NCBI GenBank assembly: GCA_947631665.1
Contig: CANRMF010000003.1
Coordinates: 18,368 to 82,367, forward strand
Direction of reading: 5' to 3'
DNA length: 64,000 bases
Source of the DNA: an uncultured Lachnospiraceae bacterium
GTDB lineage: Bacteria; Bacillota; Clostridia; Lachnospirales; Lachnospiraceae
Below, in pieces: positions 8,707-18,200 of this stretch. The translations under genes and the position numbers were made by a program. Every line of letters begins with the position of its first letter. Position 1 is the first letter of the stretch. The notes under the pieces were generated by a model that ran no database searches, was not told the origin of the DNA, and saw only the letters and a list, made by a program, of their open reading frames with translations.

Positions 8707-9973
8707 GATAAACGACCTTTCCATTTAATATTGTATATTTTACCTTACCGGACACTTTCATTCCTGCAAACGGTGTATTTCTCCCTTTGGATTTGAAATT
8801 GTCCGGATTGATTTCATAAGTTTCGTCCGGATTGATAATGACAATATCGGCGACCGCTCCCTCATTGAGCGTCCCCTTAGGAATTCCCAGAACTTTTGCC
8901 GGATTATAGCTCATCTTTTCCGCCATCTGTATCCATGTCAGACGCCCCTTCTTTACCAGATTGGTAATCGTAAGCGCCACTGAGGTTTCAAGTCCGACGA
9001 TGCCGAAAGGCGATTTTTCCATGCCGCCGGATTTTTCTTTCTGGCTGTGCGGTGCGTGGTCTGTGGAAATCACGTCCATCACGTCCTCCTGAAGTCCGCC
9101 GACTAACGTTTCCATATCCTCTCTTTTCCTCAGCGGAGGATTCATTTTAAAGTTTCCGTCATTTGCCGTAATATCTTCCGTACACAATGAGAAATGATGC
9201 GGACACACTTCAGCGGTCACTGCAATACCGTCTGCCTTTGCCTCTCTGACCATTGTCACGCTGTCCTTTGTGGAGCAGTGGCACAGATGAAGCTTTGCCC
9301 CTGTTTCCTTTGCCAGCAGAATATCCCTTGAAGCGATAATGTCTTCGACCGCATTGCTGATTCCCTTCAGTCCCATCTGTTCTGATTTTTCATCAAGGTT
9401 CATCACCCCGCCCTCGACGAGATTGATGTCCTCGCAATGCGCAAGCACCGGCAGTCCGAGTCTTGCGGCAGTCTTCATTGCCCTGCGGTAAACAGCGGAA
9501 TTCATCACTGATTTTCCGTCCTCGCTGATGGCGCAGATACCGGCTTTTTTCATCGCCTCCATATCCGTTACCGTATTTCCTTCCATTCCAACGGTAACGG
9601 CGCCCACCGGCAGCACATTGGTAAGACCGGTCTGTTTTGCCTTCTCCACAATATAGGCAACCGTCTCAGGATTGTCGACAACCGGTTTTGTATTCGGCAT
9701 ACAGCACACTGTCGTAAATCCGCCTGCCGCTGCCGCCGCGCTTCCCGTTGCGATATCTTCTTTATGTGTCTGTCCGGGATCTCTGAAATGCACATGTAAA
9801 TCAATCAGTCCCGGCATGACCAGACAGCCGGAGGCATCAATTACTTCGTCCGCCTCCTTTAAAATGTCGGTCTCTGTTTTGGTAATGCGTCCGTCTTCAA
9901 TCAGAATATCCATTACCTTCTCCTGCTTTTTTGCAGGATTGACCACTTTTCCGTTTTTAATCAGTATTGTCAT
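8699..9973 (-). CDS. pyrC: Dihydroorotase (class I)
   Basis: Zinc amidohydrolase that closes carbamoyl aspartate to dihydroorotate. Metal and substrate motifs are visible: GLIDLHVHFRDPGQ, LAHCED, LHLCHCSTKDS and STDHAPHS (catalytic Asp). 424 residues from the ATG at 9973, which has a perfect GGAGG five bases upstream; the ten residues before it lack support. It is the first gene of the pyr unit, with a predicted start of transcription about 28 bases before the ATG, so there is no room for a PyrR attenuator. Confidence 0.96.
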   Translation of the reverse strand: MTILIKNGKVVNPAKKQEKVMDILIEDGRITKTETDILKEADEVIDASGCLVMPGLIDLHVHFRDPGQTHKEDIATGSAAAAAGGFTTVCCMPNTKPVVDNPETVAYIVEKAKQTGLTNVLPVGAVTVGMEGNTVTDMEAMKKAGICAISEDGKSVMNSAVYRRAMKTAARLGLPVLAHCEDINLVEGGVMNLDEKSEQMGLKGISNAVEDIIASRDILLAKETGAKLHLCHCSTKDSVTMVREAKADGIAVTAEVCPHHFSLCTEDITANDGNFKMNPPLRKREDMETLVGGLQEDVMDVISTDHAPHSQKEKSGGMEKSPFGIVGLETSVALTITNLVKKGRLTWIQMAEKMSYNPAKVLGIPKGTLNEGAVADIVIINPDETYEINPDNFKSKGRNTPFAGMKVSGKVKYTILNGKVVYHD

Positions 9974-10008
9974 CTTTTCCTCCAAAATGGCATAAAAACC
10001 CAATTAAA

Positions 10009-10037
10009 AGTATAACAAAAAACAGAGCCCCTTTCAA
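10009..10037 (-). promoter_or_regulatory. Promoter of the pyr operon, overlapping the upstream terminator
   Basis: Minus strand TTGAAA at 10037-10032, 17-base spacer, TATACT at 10014-10009. The -35 box lies in the 3' arm of the terminator hairpin of the preceding gene and the spacer includes its T run. The predicted start is near 10002. Confidence 0.65.
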
Positions 10038-10057
10038 CAATGAAAGAAACTCTGTTT
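10016..10057 (-). terminator. Intrinsic terminator after the membrane protein gene
   Basis: Minus strand AACAGAG...CTTTCA-ttgt-TGAAAG...CTCTGTT followed by TTTTTG. The stop of the membrane protein gene is at 10084, and this hairpin is the first structure after it. Confidence 0.85.
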
Positions 10058-10083
10058 CCATTGTCCTTCTTCAGGACTTTCCT

Positions 10084-11691
10084 CTATTTTGTTTTCCATT
10101 GAATCGAAATCGTTTTCAACAGAAAGTGTAATCCATATGCCGCAAAAAATACAATCAGAATAAAGTATGTCAGAGAATACTGGCTCTTTGCCTCAAACAG
10201 CAGATGGTAAAAGAAGCCTCCGAGCAATGTCGTAATCAGCATAATCGCTTCCGGCCCGCACCGTTTCAATAACAGCGCAACCATCGCAACGCAGAACAAA
10301 ACGAAAACAATCATGTGGTAAAGGTCGAAATAGGTGTATAACGCCTGTCCCCATGCTCCATTATATACTTTGTCCAGCCATGAATAACTTTCCACCTCCC
10401 CATAGTAATGCGTTTTTACCTGACTTACCCACAAACTCTCATAAGACGGTTCATTCCACTGTGATAATATCTTTTTGCCGAAAAATTCACATAAGTAAAC
10501 TCCGTCACTCATAAATTTTTCTTTTCTGGCCTGAAGGTCTTTTTTTGCTTCCTCATCAGCAGCCTGTCCGTCTCCCGCATGGTCTACATACATTCTTTTC
10601 GCCATTCCATTATACCAGCCGGGCGCCATATAAGATTCATTCAGCCCCATATCCAATTGGAGTATCTGGCTCATTCCACTTCCTATCTCCGTATTACTCC
10701 GCGCTTCGTAACTCATAATGACGAGATTCAGTCCCAGAATGGAAACAATACAGAAGCCCGCCACAGAAATCAGATAAACCCACTTTTTTGTTTTTACAAC
10801 ATAGATTATCAGACCGATGGCAACGGCAATCAGCCAGATAAGATTGTTGTATTTTGCAATAATCGACAATGCCATCAGCAGTGCGGCGGGAATAAACCAT
10901 AAATCCCGTTTTCTGTTTTCGCTCTGCATAAAACAAATCACACAATAGCATGACCATATGGCGGCAGAAAAACCGATAATATTTCCATATGCAAAAGGCG
11001 TAAATAAAATCGGCTGAACACACGCCGCCAGCAGAAATGTCAAAATAACTACAACGCCTTTGCTATGAAATATTTTTTTTGCAATTTTCAACAGTCCTAT
11101 ATAAAGCATCGCCAATGCAAGCACGTTTATAATCTGTATTGGAAGCGCCGTCTCGTAGCCCATAATTCGATAAACAATTTCACTGATCAGCACAAAGCCC
11201 AGTTGATACGGGAATAACCGGTAATAACTGAGACCCCGCAGCGTCTCGTCATCGCTGGTGTAAAAAGAAGACCAGTCCCCTTTAATAGCGTCCACAGCGG
11301 TATCATAAATCGTTCCCGAATCTGCGGCGGGAACACACTGTACTTTAATAATCCACACCATACCGACAACGATTGTGTAAACCGCGAGCGCAATCATAAG
11401 CTGTCTTTCGCTGATGCGCGCAAAAATATTCCTGTACCGGTACAAAAGAAAGGCCAGACCGAAAAAGCACAGCAGCATCAGAAGGTTGATAAAGACATTA
11501 TCATTTTGATACAGAATAACCTCCAGTGAGAAATTGTCCGGATCTATAACCGATGTTTGAAAAATACTTCCTATCGCTACAACGCCAAAAACAATCAACG
11601 CCATAATCGTCGCGCCATAGCAGCATATTTTTTCAAAGATATTTTGTTTTTGCAAAATTTCCCTGCTTTTTTTCACTTCAATTTTTATCAT
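10084..11691 (-). CDS. Polytopic membrane protein, probable GT-C type glycosyltransferase
   Basis: 535 residues with about eleven hydrophobic segments. The first long outside loop carries a charged pair after the second or third segment (VPAADSGTIYDTAVDAIKG), and the layout, with many helices and a soluble loop before the last four, is that of lipid-linked-sugar transferases of the GT-C/GT39 fold. The substrate cannot be told. A GGGAT site lies just before the ATG. It follows the similar 11736-13343 gene by 44 bases; both are exactly 535 residues long, though I see little direct sequence likeness. They probably act together on a surface polymer. Confidence 0.65.
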   Translation of the reverse strand: MIKIEVKKSREILQKQNIFEKICCYGATIMALIVFGVVAIGSIFQTSVIDPDNFSLEVILYQNDNVFINLLMLLCFFGLAFLLYRYRNIFARISERQLMIALAVYTIVVGMVWIIKVQCVPAADSGTIYDTAVDAIKGDWSSFYTSDDETLRGLSYYRLFPYQLGFVLISEIVYRIMGYETALPIQIINVLALAMLYIGLLKIAKKIFHSKGVVVILTFLLAACVQPILFTPFAYGNIIGFSAAIWSCYCVICFMQSENRKRDLWFIPAALLMALSIIAKYNNLIWLIAVAIGLIIYVVKTKKWVYLISVAGFCIVSILGLNLVIMSYEARSNTEIGSGMSQILQLDMGLNESYMAPGWYNGMAKRMYVDHAGDGQAADEEAKKDLQARKEKFMSDGVYLCEFFGKKILSQWNEPSYESLWVSQVKTHYYGEVESYSWLDKVYNGAWGQALYTYFDLYHMIVFVLFCVAMVALLLKRCGPEAIMLITTLLGGFFYHLLFEAKSQYSLTYFILIVFFAAYGLHFLLKTISIQWKTK

Positions 11692-11735
11692 CTATCCCTA
11701 TTTCCTCTCGCAATTCTTAAAAATCCTCCGGCAGA

Positions 11736-13343
11736 TTAAAAGATGTTCTGATTATAAATTAAGATTGTATAATCCCCGTACTGTTTTGTATCCTCCGGTG
11801 GTTTTTCCGCTATAATTTTGCTGTAATATGAACTGTATTCCGTACCTGTCAGTACGAGAAAATATTTTGCGTAGTTTTGGACGGTTCCATACCAGTTCTG
11901 ATTGGACTGATAATATAGAGGACTGACTCCGCTGTCATCAAATTCGACGCTTCGGATAATCACTTTGGAATCAGACATCATTGTCACGACATTTGCATTC
12001 CAGAAAGTGGCGTACCCGTACTGAAGATTCTGCTGCTCTAAATACTCTGCCAGCCCCTCTAACCGCGCATTTTCATCAGACTGCTTTTTCACTGTCACCA
12101 ACTGCGCTGAAGTAACGGCTAATATACATACCAGCGGAATGATAATCAGCAACGCCGGTCTTTTGACCTTTTCCGTTTCATAAATCCATTTTGCAAAAAT
12201 CACGCAGCAAAGCGCCGAAGTCACAAGAATTGGCGACAGTCTCCAGTTTGCCGCATTCAGTTTTCCAAAAGTCCAGCCCACCAGAATAATGAGTGTCAGA
12301 AAATGATGCGCCAGTAAAACAATTTTATATTCCCTGTTTTCAAATCTGCGGTAAAACAAAAGCATTACAACAGGGACTATCATCAGAACAAGCGCGCAGA
12401 TGATTTTTATTAAACTGATAATTCCCCCGCCGGAAAATAATATTAAATCCGTTGTCACGTCAACGCCGGTCAACGTCAGAAAATGCGGAAAGATACTTAA
12501 AAAGTTGTTCACCCAGTTTTCACTCTCCGAAAATGAGGAAAACGCCTGCTCATATCCCGCTTCTACTCCTCCGGTAAACAGATTTGTCATCATTATTCCC
12601 AACACGCACGCCGCTGCCATCAACAGCATCACAAAAAATTTGGAATAATTGCTCTTTGCGCCGATTTTCGTTTTCATATCAAAAAACACATATGCGGCAA
12701 CAGCCGCCAAAACAGGAATAACGCTCAGGGACAAAATCTGAAATCCATTGACTGCGCTGATAAAACAGAATACTGCCAGCAGCGCAAAACAGACATACTG
12801 TTTTCTTTTTGTACTTTCCTTTTCCACGCAGGCTGCTTCATACAGTTTCATACACCGGAGAGTTGACGCCAGCACAGCGGCCAACAGCAGCGCGCCCAGA
12901 CTGTAATAAATAATATGTCCCCAGAAAATTTCCCTCAGTTTTTCACTGGATAACAGTACCGTTAAAATAACCGCAACCGCAAAAGAAGTCCAGTTCCCAT
13001 GAAAGGACAACTGCCTGCACAGCCATATGACAGATAACAAGAATAAAAGAAAGAAAATAATAATGCCGATAATCTGCGCTTTCATGCCGACTCCAAACAG
13101 AGCGACCAGCGGCCACATAATCAGATTTCCGCCCAAAGGCAGAATCCCCGCATAATGAAAGTCAGGGTTGACAAATCTTCCCGCGTCATAAGATGCCTGC
13201 GCCCACATGATAGAATCTGTACAGTCCGAATGGTAATAGCCCGGCTCGACAAAAATAATGACATACAGCGTTAAGAAAAAAGCAATTCCCCCAATGAGCA
13301 TTGCAATAATCTCCCTGATTGTCTGATTCTTAAATAAATTCAT
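11736..13343 (-). CDS. Polytopic membrane protein, probable GT-C type glycosyltransferase
   Basis: 535 residues, first gene of a two-gene unit. Ten or more hydrophobic segments; the first outside loop has HSDCTDSIMWAQ, an Asp-bearing loop in the position where GT-C enzymes keep their catalytic acid. The C-terminal 120 residues form a mostly soluble domain (EYLEQQNLQYGYATFWNAN...), as in several Firmicutes surface-polymer proteins. No lipid or sugar substrate can be read from the sequence. About 230 bases separate it from the divergent degV. Confidence 0.6.
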   Translation of the reverse strand: MNLFKNQTIREIIAMLIGGIAFFLTLYVIIFVEPGYYHSDCTDSIMWAQASYDAGRFVNPDFHYAGILPLGGNLIMWPLVALFGVGMKAQIIGIIIFFLLFLLSVIWLCRQLSFHGNWTSFAVAVILTVLLSSEKLREIFWGHIIYYSLGALLLAAVLASTLRCMKLYEAACVEKESTKRKQYVCFALLAVFCFISAVNGFQILSLSVIPVLAAVAAYVFFDMKTKIGAKSNYSKFFVMLLMAAACVLGIMMTNLFTGGVEAGYEQAFSSFSESENWVNNFLSIFPHFLTLTGVDVTTDLILFSGGGIISLIKIICALVLMIVPVVMLLFYRRFENREYKIVLLAHHFLTLIILVGWTFGKLNAANWRLSPILVTSALCCVIFAKWIYETEKVKRPALLIIIPLVCILAVTSAQLVTVKKQSDENARLEGLAEYLEQQNLQYGYATFWNANVVTMMSDSKVIIRSVEFDDSGVSPLYYQSNQNWYGTVQNYAKYFLVLTGTEYSSYYSKIIAEKPPEDTKQYGDYTILIYNQNIF

Positions 13344-13505
13344 TTTCTTATCCTCATTTCACAATAATCCGCATATAATAAAGCGGCCAATCCATACTGT
13401 TTTTATGTGAAAAGTATATCATAAATATATATTGTCAGCAATAGACGGCGCTTCTCCCCATAAATATTTTGATGCGCCCTCCCTGCAAATATTTTGAAAA
13501 CTCTA

Positions 13506-13553
13506 TTGCAATATTCCCTGTTCATGTTATACTTAATGTAGTATCAGATACTA
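13506..13553 (+). promoter_or_regulatory. degV promoter with a palindrome at the start point
   Basis: TTGCAA at 13506-13511, 16-base spacer, TATACT at 13528-13533. Just after it, TAGTATC-A-GATACTA (13539-13553) is a perfect 7+1+7 palindrome covering the predicted start of transcription, well placed for a repressor. No regulator gene lies next to it. Confidence 0.6.
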
Positions 13554-13574
13554 TGTAAAGGGGTTTTTATAATA

Positions 13575-14459
13575 ATGTTTAAAATAATGAGTGATAGCGC
13601 CTGTGATTTATCGCAGAAATATATCAAAAATCATGATATTGAAATCATTCCCATCTCTGTTTCATTTGATGGGGAGACATTTATGAAAGATACACTTGAA
13701 ATTTCCAGAAAGGACTTTTATCAGCGTCTTGTAGACGATCCGAAGCTGTTTCCAAAGACAACGCTCCCTTCTGTCGAATTATTTGCCGACGCTTTCCGGA
13801 AATACGTAAAAGACGGAATTCCCGTTATCTGTTTTACGATTTCCCTGCACCTCAGCGGCTCTTATAATTCTGCCATGAATGCAAAAAGTCTGGTGGAGGA
13901 GGAATATCCGGAAGCGGACATCACCGTACTGGATTCCCAGCAGAACACCGTCACGCAGGCGTTGATTATTGATCAGGTCGTCCGCATGAAGGACGCCGGA
14001 CTTTCCATAAAAGATGTACTGAAAAAAATGGACGCTCTGATGAAATCCGCCCGAATTATTTTTACGGTCGGTTCTCTCGACTATCTGCAGATTGGCGGCA
14101 GGATTGGCAAACTCGCTAAATTTACTTCAGGAAAACTTGGAGTAAAACCGATTATCATTATGAAAGACGGCGATATCGGTTTTGGCGGTCTGGGAAGGAA
14201 CCGGAATAAAATCAAAAATTCACTGATTGACATCGCCGGAAAATATCTGAATGAACATGGAAAAGAAAATTTCATTGTTTCCGTCGGATACGGATACGAC
14301 GCTTCCGAAGGCGTTTCTTTTATGAATTCTATCGAAGAAAAATTAGATATCCGGCTCAATACCGATACCAACGTGGAAATCGGAGTAGTTTCCTGCACCC
14401 ATACCGGCCCATACGCTTTGGGGATTGGTATGATACAGAAATATGAAACGATTGCATAA
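13575..14459 (+). CDS. DegV family fatty-acid-binding protein
   Basis: 294 residues. DegV/FakB proteins bind a fatty acid and present it to the FakA kinase; most clostridia carry several. Seen: MSDSACDLSQKY at the start, TTLPSVELFADAF (the T-S-x-P/S-P-like loop), ISLHLSGSYNSA with the Ser that contacts the carboxylate, VGSLDYLQIGGRIGK in the middle, and CTHTGPYALGIGM at the end. It stands alone on the plus strand with its own promoter and terminator. An in-frame ATG four codons later (MSDSA) is the conserved family start, but the ribosome site AAAGGGG favours the first. Confidence 0.92.
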   Translation: MFKIMSDSACDLSQKYIKNHDIEIIPISVSFDGETFMKDTLEISRKDFYQRLVDDPKLFPKTTLPSVELFADAFRKYVKDGIPVICFTISLHLSGSYNSAMNAKSLVEEEYPEADITVLDSQQNTVTQALIIDQVVRMKDAGLSIKDVLKKMDALMKSARIIFTVGSLDYLQIGGRIGKLAKFTSGKLGVKPIIIMKDGDIGFGGLGRNRNKIKNSLIDIAGKYLNEHGKENFIVSVGYGYDASEGVSFMNSIEEKLDIRLNTDTNVEIGVVSCTHTGPYALGIGMIQKYETIA

Positions 14460-14483
14460 AATCTCAATAATCACTTCTCTAAT

Positions 14484-14560
14484 AAAAAATGCTTCTCTCC
14501 GCGACTGATCATGATAAGTTTACGCCCTTATCTGTCCGGAAAGAAGCATTTTCCTCTTTT
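14484..14560. terminator. Terminator between degV and the DUF308 gene, likely bidirectional
   Basis: AAAAATGCTTCT (from 14485) pairs with AGAAGCATTTT (to 14552) around a loop of about 45 bases that has an inner ATAAG/CTTAT stem. T-rich sequence follows on the plus strand, and TTTTTTATT follows on the minus strand, so it can end both converging transcripts. Confidence 0.75.
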
Positions 14561-14604
14561 TATTTTTATTTTTCTTTTTTGTTTTTCCTTTTTGCTTTTC
14601 TTTT

Positions 14605-15213
14605 TTATTTTTCGCTTTCCGTATCCGCCGGCTGCGCGAGCGTCTTTTTATATCTGTTCACTGCCGGCGTCACTGCGATGGTATAAATCAAATCAATCAG
14701 ACCTGCCGCCGCAAAGATAATGCCAAGAACCGCAATCCCCCGCTCGCCTACCTGACTGTAACCGCCGTTGTCTCCGACATTTTTCGGCATCTGAAGCACC
14801 AGTATCCCCAATATCAGGCAGAGAACCGCAACGACCAGCAGAGGAATCCATCTGCCCTCCATCTTTCTGAGGAAATATGCGCTTTCTCCTTTGATCAGAG
14901 CGCTCACAATAATTAAAATCGCAATGGCATAAATTAAGAAGGTCTGAATCATGTGATTTTCAACAACAATCGCAATCGCCGCCGCAATCAGGACGATTGC
15001 CACCACAATTTTATATTTGTAGTGTCCGCCCGTTTCATCATTCTTTTTAAGTTCATAGAGATACCGGACTGCGAGTACCAGTAAAATTGCTGCAAGGGCG
15101 TATCCCACAAAACTGATTACCTTCAGTGGAAAACGGTACATCAGAAGCCCCATCACAATCGCAATCAGTGAAAATACCAGCATCGATATGTTTGATTGTC
15201 TGATTCGGTTCAT
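14605..15213 (-). CDS. HdeD/DUF308-like membrane protein
   Basis: 202 residues with six to eight short hydrophobic segments in pairs, the pattern of DUF308 (HdeD) proteins, whose role is unknown outside acid stress in enterobacteria. I use the ATG at 15213, which has AGGGAG seven bases upstream. It lies 32 bases after purL and seems to be co-transcribed with it, ending at the terminator near 14550. A basic C-terminal tail (NRYKKTLAQPADTESEK) faces the cytoplasm by the positive-inside rule. Confidence 0.75.
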   Translation of the reverse strand: MNRIRQSNISMLVFSLIAIVMGLLMYRFPLKVISFVGYALAAILLVLAVRYLYELKKNDETGGHYKYKIVVAIVLIAAAIAIVVENHMIQTFLIYAIAILIIVSALIKGESAYFLRKMEGRWIPLLVVAVLCLILGILVLQMPKNVGDNGGYSQVGERGIAVLGIIFAAAGLIDLIYTIAVTPAVNRYKKTLAQPADTESEK

Positions 15214-15245
15214 AATTCTGCTCCCTTCAATGGTAAAAACCATGC

Positions 15246-18200
15246 TTATTTGAAATATTCAACACCGGACTCAAATACCTGTAAATCCTGCTCTCCATAA
15301 ATATTTTTTGCAACGGAGGAGCCTTTTCTTTCAATATGAGCCATCTTACCAAAACATCTGCCGTCCGGACTGGTAATGCCCTCAATCGCCGCGTAGGAAC
15401 CGTTGACATTCCATTCCTCGTCCATCGTCGGCTCGCCATTCCGGTTGACATACTGTGTGGCAACCTGTCCGTTTTCAAAAAGCTGCTTAATTGTTTCTTC
15501 CGGAGCAACAAATCTGCCCTCTCCATGGGACGCAGGATTGACATAAACGCCACCCAGAGCCGCCTTCTGAAGCCATGGGGATTTGTTGGAAACTACCTTT
15601 GTATAAACCATCTTAGATACATGACGGTTGATTGTATTGTAAGTCAGCGTCGGAGAAGAAACATTCTGTCCTGTAATCTGTCCATTCGGCACTAAGCCCA
15701 GTTTGATTAACGCCTGAAATCCGTTACAGATACCGAGCGCAAGCCCGTCCCTCTCATTCAGCAGTTTATGAACTGCTTCTTCAATTTTTGCGTTCCGGAA
15801 AGCCGTTGCAAAGAATTTTGCAGAACCGTCCGGTTCGTCGCCGGCGCTGAAGCCACCCGGAAACATAATAATCTGCGCCTGTGCAATCGCTTTTTCAAAG
15901 ATATCAACGGAATCCCTGATATCCTCCGGCGTCAGGTTCTTAAATACCTTTGTAATAACATTAGCGCCTGCCTTTTCAAATGCCTTTGCGCTGTCGTATT
16001 CACAGTTTGTGCCCGGAAATACCGGAATAAATACCGTCGGTACGGCCACTTTATTTTTGCAGACATACACGCTGCCTTTGTCATATACCGGAGTATCTAA
16101 AATGTCCGTATTTCCATGACTTCTTGTAGGGAATACTTTTTCGAGCGGCTTCTGCCATGCTTTCAGCGCATCGTCCATTGCAATCACATCATATCCGTAC
16201 TCAAAAGTCTCCCTGTCGTTCGTTTCACCAAGCAGTACATAACTGGCGGTAATATCGTCCAGACGTTCTGCCGGTACTTCTGCCACAATATCGCCGAAAG
16301 CCGGCGCAAATAAATCAGCACCCGGTATGCTTCCGCTCAGGCTGACGCCAATCCGGTTTCCAAACGCCATTTTGCTGACTGCCGGAATCACGCCTTTTCC
16401 GTCAACTGCATATGCGGAAATAATCACGCCCTCCTGAATCATTTGATGGATTGCGTCATACAGTTTCATAATCTCACCGTAAACCGGCTTGTCATACGAA
16501 TCCCTGCTGATTTCAAACTGAACAATCTTATTTCCTGCGGCTTTCAGCTCCGGTGTAATAATATCTTGTTCCTTTGCAACGTCCACAGCAAAAGAAACGA
16601 GTGTCGGCGGTACATCAATATCATTAAAAGTACCGGACATACTGTCCTTTCCGCCAATTGACGGAAGCCCAAAGCCCATCTGTGCGTCAAACGCTCCGAG
16701 AAGCGCTGCAAACGGCTGGCTCCAACGGCGCGGATTTTCGGTCATTCTCCGGAAATATTCCTGATATGTCATACGGATCTTTTTGTAATCACCGCCGGCG
16801 GCAACGACCTTTGCAATCGAATCTACAACCGCATACATCGCGCCATGATACGGGCTCCAACTGGATAAATACGGATCAAATCCATAACTCATCATCGTTA
16901 CGGTATCGCATTTTCCTTTCAGCACCGGAAGTTTTGCCACCATCGTCTGTGTCTCTGTCATCTGGTACTTTCCGCCATGCGGCATAAATACCGATCCCGC
17001 TCCGATAGAACCGTCAAATTTTTCAACAAGACCTTTCTGCGAGCAGACATTTAAGTCGCCAAGCGTTTCAAGCCAGCGTTCCCTGACGTTTTGCACCTCC
17101 GGCTTTTGAAAGAAGTTTTTATTTTCGTCCGGCATATCCACTTCGACAGCCGTTTCCTGATGCGCGCCGTTTGTATCCAGAAATGCTCTGGAAATATTGA
17201 CGATTTCCTTTCCTCTCCACTCCAGTACCAGTCTCGGCTCCTCTGTCACTTCTGCCACGACGGTTGCTTCGAGGTTTTCTTCATTCGCATAGTTTAAAAA
17301 CTGTTCCACATCGGACGGATCAACGACGACTGCCATTCTCTCCTGTGATTCGGAAATTGCAATTTCCGTTCCGTCCAGTCCGGCATATTTTTTCGGTACT
17401 TTATCAAGATTGACATGCAGCCCGTCCGCCAGTTCGCCGATTGCCACAGATACGCCACCTGCGCCAAAGTCGTTACACTTTTTAATCATATGGCTGACTT
17501 CCTCGCGTCTGAACAATCTCTGCAATTTGCGCTCTGTCGGCGCATTTCCCTTTTGAACCTCTGCGCCGCACGTTTCAATGGATTCTTCGGTATGAATTTT
17601 GGAGGAACCGGTTGCACCTCCACAGCCGTCCCGTCCGGTTCTGCCGCCTAACAACACAATAATATCTCCCGGATCAGACGTAAGCCTCTGTACTGCGCGG
17701 CGTGGTGCAGCGCCCATGACTGCGCCGATTTCCATTCGCTTTGCGACGTAATCGGAATGATAAATTTCTTTTACCAGTCCTGTTGCAAGTCCAATCTGAT
17801 TTCCGTAAGAGCTGTATCCGTCGGCAGCTCCCCGAACCAGTTTTTTCTGCGGGAGTTTGCCCGGCAGCGTTTCGCTCATGGATTTTGTAGGATCTGCCGC
17901 GCCTGTAACACGCATTGCCTGATATACATAAGTACGTCCGGACAACGGATCCCTGATAGCACCTCCAAGACATGTGGCTGCGCCACCGAACGGTTCAATT
18001 TCTGTCGGGTGGTTATGCGTTTCGTTTTTGAAATTGACCAGCCACTCCTCAGTTTCTCCGTCTACTTCGACCGGAACGACAATACTGCAGGCGTTAATCT
18101 CATCAGACTTTTCCTGATCGTCCAGTTTTCCTTCTTTTTTCAATTTGCGCATTGCCATCAGCGCCAAGTCCATCAGGCAGACAAATTTATCTTTTCTGTC

